DNA of 64,000 nt from assembly GCA_902520195.1 (NCBI GenBank), contig CABYND010000003.1:62001-126000 (forward strand), written 5' to 3'. Within the stretch, counting starts at the first letter, position 1. The number at the start of each line of letters is the position of its first letter. This document shows positions 61,528-64,000 of the stretch, piece after piece. Source of the stretch: Halieaceae bacterium (lineage in GTDB: Bacteria; Pseudomonadota; Gammaproteobacteria; Pseudomonadales; Halieaceae). The notes under the pieces were generated by a model. The model did not search any database. It was not told where the DNA came from and saw only the letters and a list, made by a program, of their open reading frames with translations. Position numbers and translations under genes: made by a program.

Positions 61528-61674
61528 GACGGCGCTCCAGGATTCGTGAAATCGCGGCCGATGCTACCGATACCGTCTCACAATTGAAATCACTCTAGCT
61601 ACTCCAGAGAGGGTATGCCGAAGCTGACGGAGTTCCGAGCTTAGTTCAGATGCTCCAATCAAGCGCTTGAAGTG

Positions 61675-62598
61675 TCAACTCCGCTCGTGGACCTCCAGCC
61701 TAAGCCCAGCGGGCGAGTGGAATATCAGGCTGGATGAGGACTGAAACAGGCTGCTCTCCACTTTGGATGACTCGCACGGGACACCCTGTCCCCTCAGTTG
61801 CGCGGCAAAGGCCTCGATATCATCCCTCCACAAGTTGAGATGCGTGACCCCCCTAGCCCCGGGCTTGGCCCGCGGATAGCGATTTGCGCCATCGGTGCCC
61901 TGATAAGTCACCAACTCCATCTCCCCCAGCGGCTGACCGGGTTCAGCCCAGATGCTCACCTCAAGCGCGCAACCGGCCGGCAAGCCAATCATTTCCTCAA
62001 TCTCGGTGCCTTCGAGTATATTACTATGAGCAAGCGACAGACCTAATATCGTATCAATAAAATGTTTCTCGGCTGCGGGATCTCGTACAATACATACCAG
62101 AGGACCCACACCATAAAAAACGCAAAAGGGAATAGGCGTATCACTGCCAATCACTTGAAGCAACACAATATTGATGTCATCATGGCTAGCGAGGTGGATC
62201 TCACGGAAGTGCACCCCGTCGGGCGAAACCGCCTCGCTGTAGTGGTCATTGCGGAACACCACGCCCTGCTTGGTTAACTGGGCCATGCGCACCGGCAGAT
62301 CGTCGACATAGATATCGAGATTTTTGGGGCAGAGATCAAAAACCTGCGCCTCTGCGCGCACGGATTCAGCGCCCAAATCACGCTCCACCAGATGCATACC
62401 GCCATGTTCAGCCCCCGCTGACCGCACCATGGCCTGCCGCGCAATCTGGCGATCCGATACCCTCCAGTGTTCGCGCAGACCCGGGTCATCTCCTTCCGCA
62501 CGGGCCACACACTCAAATCCAAGCCGATCTACCCAGAAATCGAGTGCCGCCTCCATGTCGGCGGTGCCAATGCTGACCCAGTGCCACGCACTAACCAT
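61675..62598 (-). CDS. Two-domain VOC (glyoxalase/dioxygenase superfamily) protein
   Basis: A 307-residue protein with two consecutive VOC modules, starting VSAWHWVSIGTADMEAALDFWVDRLG and FCVFYGVGPLVCIVRDPAAEKHFIDTILGLSL. Metal ligands may be His6, Glu in HGGMHLVERD, the later HLNLWRDD and the terminal LRLEVHER, but the pattern is not that of a known extradiol dioxygenase or glyoxalase I. It lies 147 bp upstream of the sox operon on the same strand. Function unknown. Confidence 0.82.
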   Translation of the reverse strand: MVSAWHWVSIGTADMEAALDFWVDRLGFECVARAEGDDPGLREHWRVSDRQIARQAMVRSAGAEHGGMHLVERDLGAESVRAEAQVFDLCPKNLDIYVDDLPVRMAQLTKQGVVFRNDHYSEAVSPDGVHFREIHLASHDDINIVLLQVIGSDTPIPFCVFYGVGPLVCIVRDPAAEKHFIDTILGLSLAHSNILEGTEIEEMIGLPAGCALEVSIWAEPGQPLGEMELVTYQGTDGANRYPRAKPGARGVTHLNLWRDDIEAFAAQLRGQGVPCESSKVESSLFQSSSSLIFHSPAGLRLEVHERS

Positions 62599-62635
62599 CG
62601 GTCATACCAATTGGTGTTGGATAGCGTTCATCCAC

Positions 62636-63247
62636 CTAAGCCAGCAGGTCATCTACCGGCATCGCCACGTAATAATCGCTCGATTGCGCCTTGGCCTCAT
62701 TCAGGTAAGCGCGGAGATCCTCCGGGGGAATCGACGGTCCGCAGGCCTCAAAGTCTCCGCGCAGGATGTGCCGTGGGAGCGCAACCAATGCGGCAAGACG
62801 GCGATAACGTGCTGCCCGTTGCCACAACTCATAGGTGTTACAGATATCGGGCTCGATGGTGCGGCCAATGGAGTACAAATACCCGATCACAAACAGCGAC
62901 TGAGGGTAGTCAGCCTCGAGCGCCTTCAGTCGGTAGGGCATCGCCTCCTCGCCCCGCCCCGAGTAGCCATAGGCGCGGCCGAGCTGATAGTTGAGCCTGG
63001 GGTTATTGGGATACGCAGCCACCGCTCGTTGGCAGGCGGCAATCGCAGCGGGCTTATCCATGCTGCGACTGCTAACAGCGGTTGCGACATGACCGGGATC
63101 CCGACCGAGTGAGGCCAGGCGATCATACTCGGTCACGTCTTGTGAAAATCGGGTGTAGTCATAGTCAATAAATTTGACCTCGGCCAGCGCTGACATCCCT
63201 TGACCACAGGTGAGCGCCAGAAATAGGCTCATCGTGATTGGAGACAT
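62636..63247 (-). CDS. Exported TPR/Sel1-like repeat protein
   Basis: A 203-residue protein with a signal peptide (SPITMSLFLALTCGQGMSALA) and TPR-like helices AAIAACQRAVAAYPNNPRLN, YQLGRAYGYSGRGEEAMPYR and LKALEADYPQSLFVIGYLY. GAGGAG lies 7 nt before the ATG at 63247, so I prefer it to an ATG ten codons upstream. It probably acts in the periplasm in protein-protein contacts; its partner is unknown. Confidence 0.75.
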   Translation of the reverse strand: MSPITMSLFLALTCGQGMSALAEVKFIDYDYTRFSQDVTEYDRLASLGRDPGHVATAVSSRSMDKPAAIAACQRAVAAYPNNPRLNYQLGRAYGYSGRGEEAMPYRLKALEADYPQSLFVIGYLYSIGRTIEPDICNTYELWQRAARYRRLAALVALPRHILRGDFEACGPSIPPEDLRAYLNEAKAQSSDYYVAMPVDDLLA

Positions 63248-63491
63248 TGCCAATCTCCTCTTCAAGCAGCTCATCATAAGATGCGTTGATAGTTTGGATA
63301 TCGACGCTCGATAACCATCGAGAGATTACTGTTTTACCACGGTCTGGTGAGCTTAACTTAATAAGCACGGCGCAAGCTCGCATCAGGTCGTGTTAGCGAC
63401 CAACGACAGAAGTAACAAACGCCACTTCTGTGTCAGCGGCGCCTATGGCAAGCTTAAGGGGCTCTTTACACCGCTAAATAAGGATAAAAAG

Positions 63492-63977
63492 ATGCGCGTC
63501 ACTGGCTTTGCTCTAAGCGGTTTTACCGTTTTGTTTTTAACCATCGTCGCTTTTACGGCGATGGCGAACCCCACCGTCTTCCCTACTGGCACGACGAGCT
63601 ATGACCCCGAGCGAGCGTGGAACGGATACGTGCTCTCTTCCGCACCAACGGGGAATACACATCTCATTGATATGGATGGAAACGAGGTGAACCAATGGGA
63701 CCGGCCTGGCTTTCCCGCGGAAATGCTCGATCCAGCCCTGAATGATGGGAAAAAAGGCCATATTTTGGTTCAGATTGAAAACAATGAAGGTATGTGGGGA
63801 GGCATCTTCAACAACGTTGCTATCGGTGAAGTCGACTGGGACGGCCAAACGGTATGGTCGTGGCGCGGCGAAAATAGAGAGGGCGCCGACCAAAGCCACG
63901 ATTGGGCAAGACTGCCAAATGGCAACACGCTGACGGTGGTGGCAGTCCCGCAAATAGTCCCGGCGCTCTCCAAGTAA
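63492..63977 (+). pseudogene. Arylsulfotransferase-family gene, interrupted by an in-frame stop
   Basis: A signal peptide (MRVTGFALSGFTVLFLTIVA) and the N-terminal part of an ASST-like beta-propeller (YDPERAWNGYVLSSAPTGNT, DGQTVWSWRG, DWARLPNGNTLTVV). AAGGATAAAAAG precedes the ATG. A TAA at 63975-63977 ends the frame after PALSK, yet the same frame continues KPITDEH to the window edge, matching the usual PALS-KPI-type continuation of the family. The gene is thus either a recent pseudogene, read through, or affected by a sequence error. The rest lies outside the window. Confidence 0.72.
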
Positions 63978-64000
63978 AAGCCCATTACCGACGAACATAT

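Noticed and set aside
1-64000. CRISPR array, tRNA/rRNA genes, prophage or integrase
   Set aside because: No regularly spaced repeats, cloverleaf sequences, rRNA motifs, integrase or phage structural proteins were recognised in the window.

Overview
This window looks like the chromosome of a Gram-negative, probably marine gammaproteobacterium. Evidence for that is three TonB-dependent outer-membrane receptors, two PQQ-type quinohaemoprotein dehydrogenases with signal peptides, a four-subunit sarcosine oxidase operon, and many acyl-CoA dehydrogenases and short-chain dehydrogenases. A Halieaceae/OM60-like host is my guess from gene style; no rRNA or other taxonomic marker is present. No tRNA, rRNA, CRISPR array, prophage or intact insertion sequence was seen. 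Base composition changes along the window. About 20.1-36.3 kb is visibly poorer in G+C than both flanks, and 50-63 kb is the richest.

Layout. 0-10.8 kb: a clipped acyl-CoA synthetase, then a phosphotransferase/SDR pair divergent from an acyl-CoA dehydrogenase and a cytochrome c-PQQ dehydrogenase, then a minus-strand SDR/SnoaL/SDR trio, a TonB receptor with a clear terminator, and a second SnoaL protein. 10.9-16.5 kb: a tight coenzyme F420 operon (npdG-cofE-cofD-cofC-fbiC), divergent from a Baeyer-Villiger-type flavin monooxygenase. 18.3-20.1 kb: a DHH phosphoesterase and an SDR. 20.1-36.3 kb: an accessory island. It carries a TonB receptor; a plus-strand operon of amidase, luciferase-like oxidoreductase, aspartoacylase-like protein, unknown protein and aldehyde dehydrogenase; a PQQ dehydrogenase/P450 pair; an amidohydrolase and a membrane protein; and a transporter with orphan cytochrome oxidase subunits III and IV.

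36.6-49.8 kb is the most interesting part. A minus-strand operon (iron alcohol dehydrogenase, TetR regulator, CoA ligase, TonB receptor, P450, luciferase-like monooxygenase) diverges from a plus-strand operon (B12-dependent acyl-CoA mutase large and small subunits, MeaB-type GTPase, acyl-CoA dehydrogenase, crotonase). The two share a 116-bp gap holding a perfect inverted repeat that could be the TetR operator. By eye, the mutase has lost several residues that define methylmalonyl-CoA mutase (the substrate-carboxylate Arg, the catalytic His and Tyr89), so its substrate is probably new. I infer a pathway that imports, hydroxylates, oxidises and CoA-activates a branched or quaternary-carbon compound, then rearranges its skeleton and feeds it to beta-oxidation.

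49.8-64 kb: a decayed acyltransferase pseudogene, an Ldh2-family dehydrogenase, and a long overlapping minus-strand operon. That operon runs aldehyde dehydrogenase, M19-like protein, unknown 578-aa protein, DUF3726-like protein, a 60-aa protein, then soxB-soxD-soxA-soxG, and serves N-methylated amine catabolism. A VOC protein, a TPR/Sel1-like secreted protein and an arylsulfotransferase start interrupted by an in-frame stop close the window. F420 made by the 11-16 kb operon could serve one or both luciferase-like enzymes at 24.5 and 36.6 kb, which would link the blocks functionally; this is inference.
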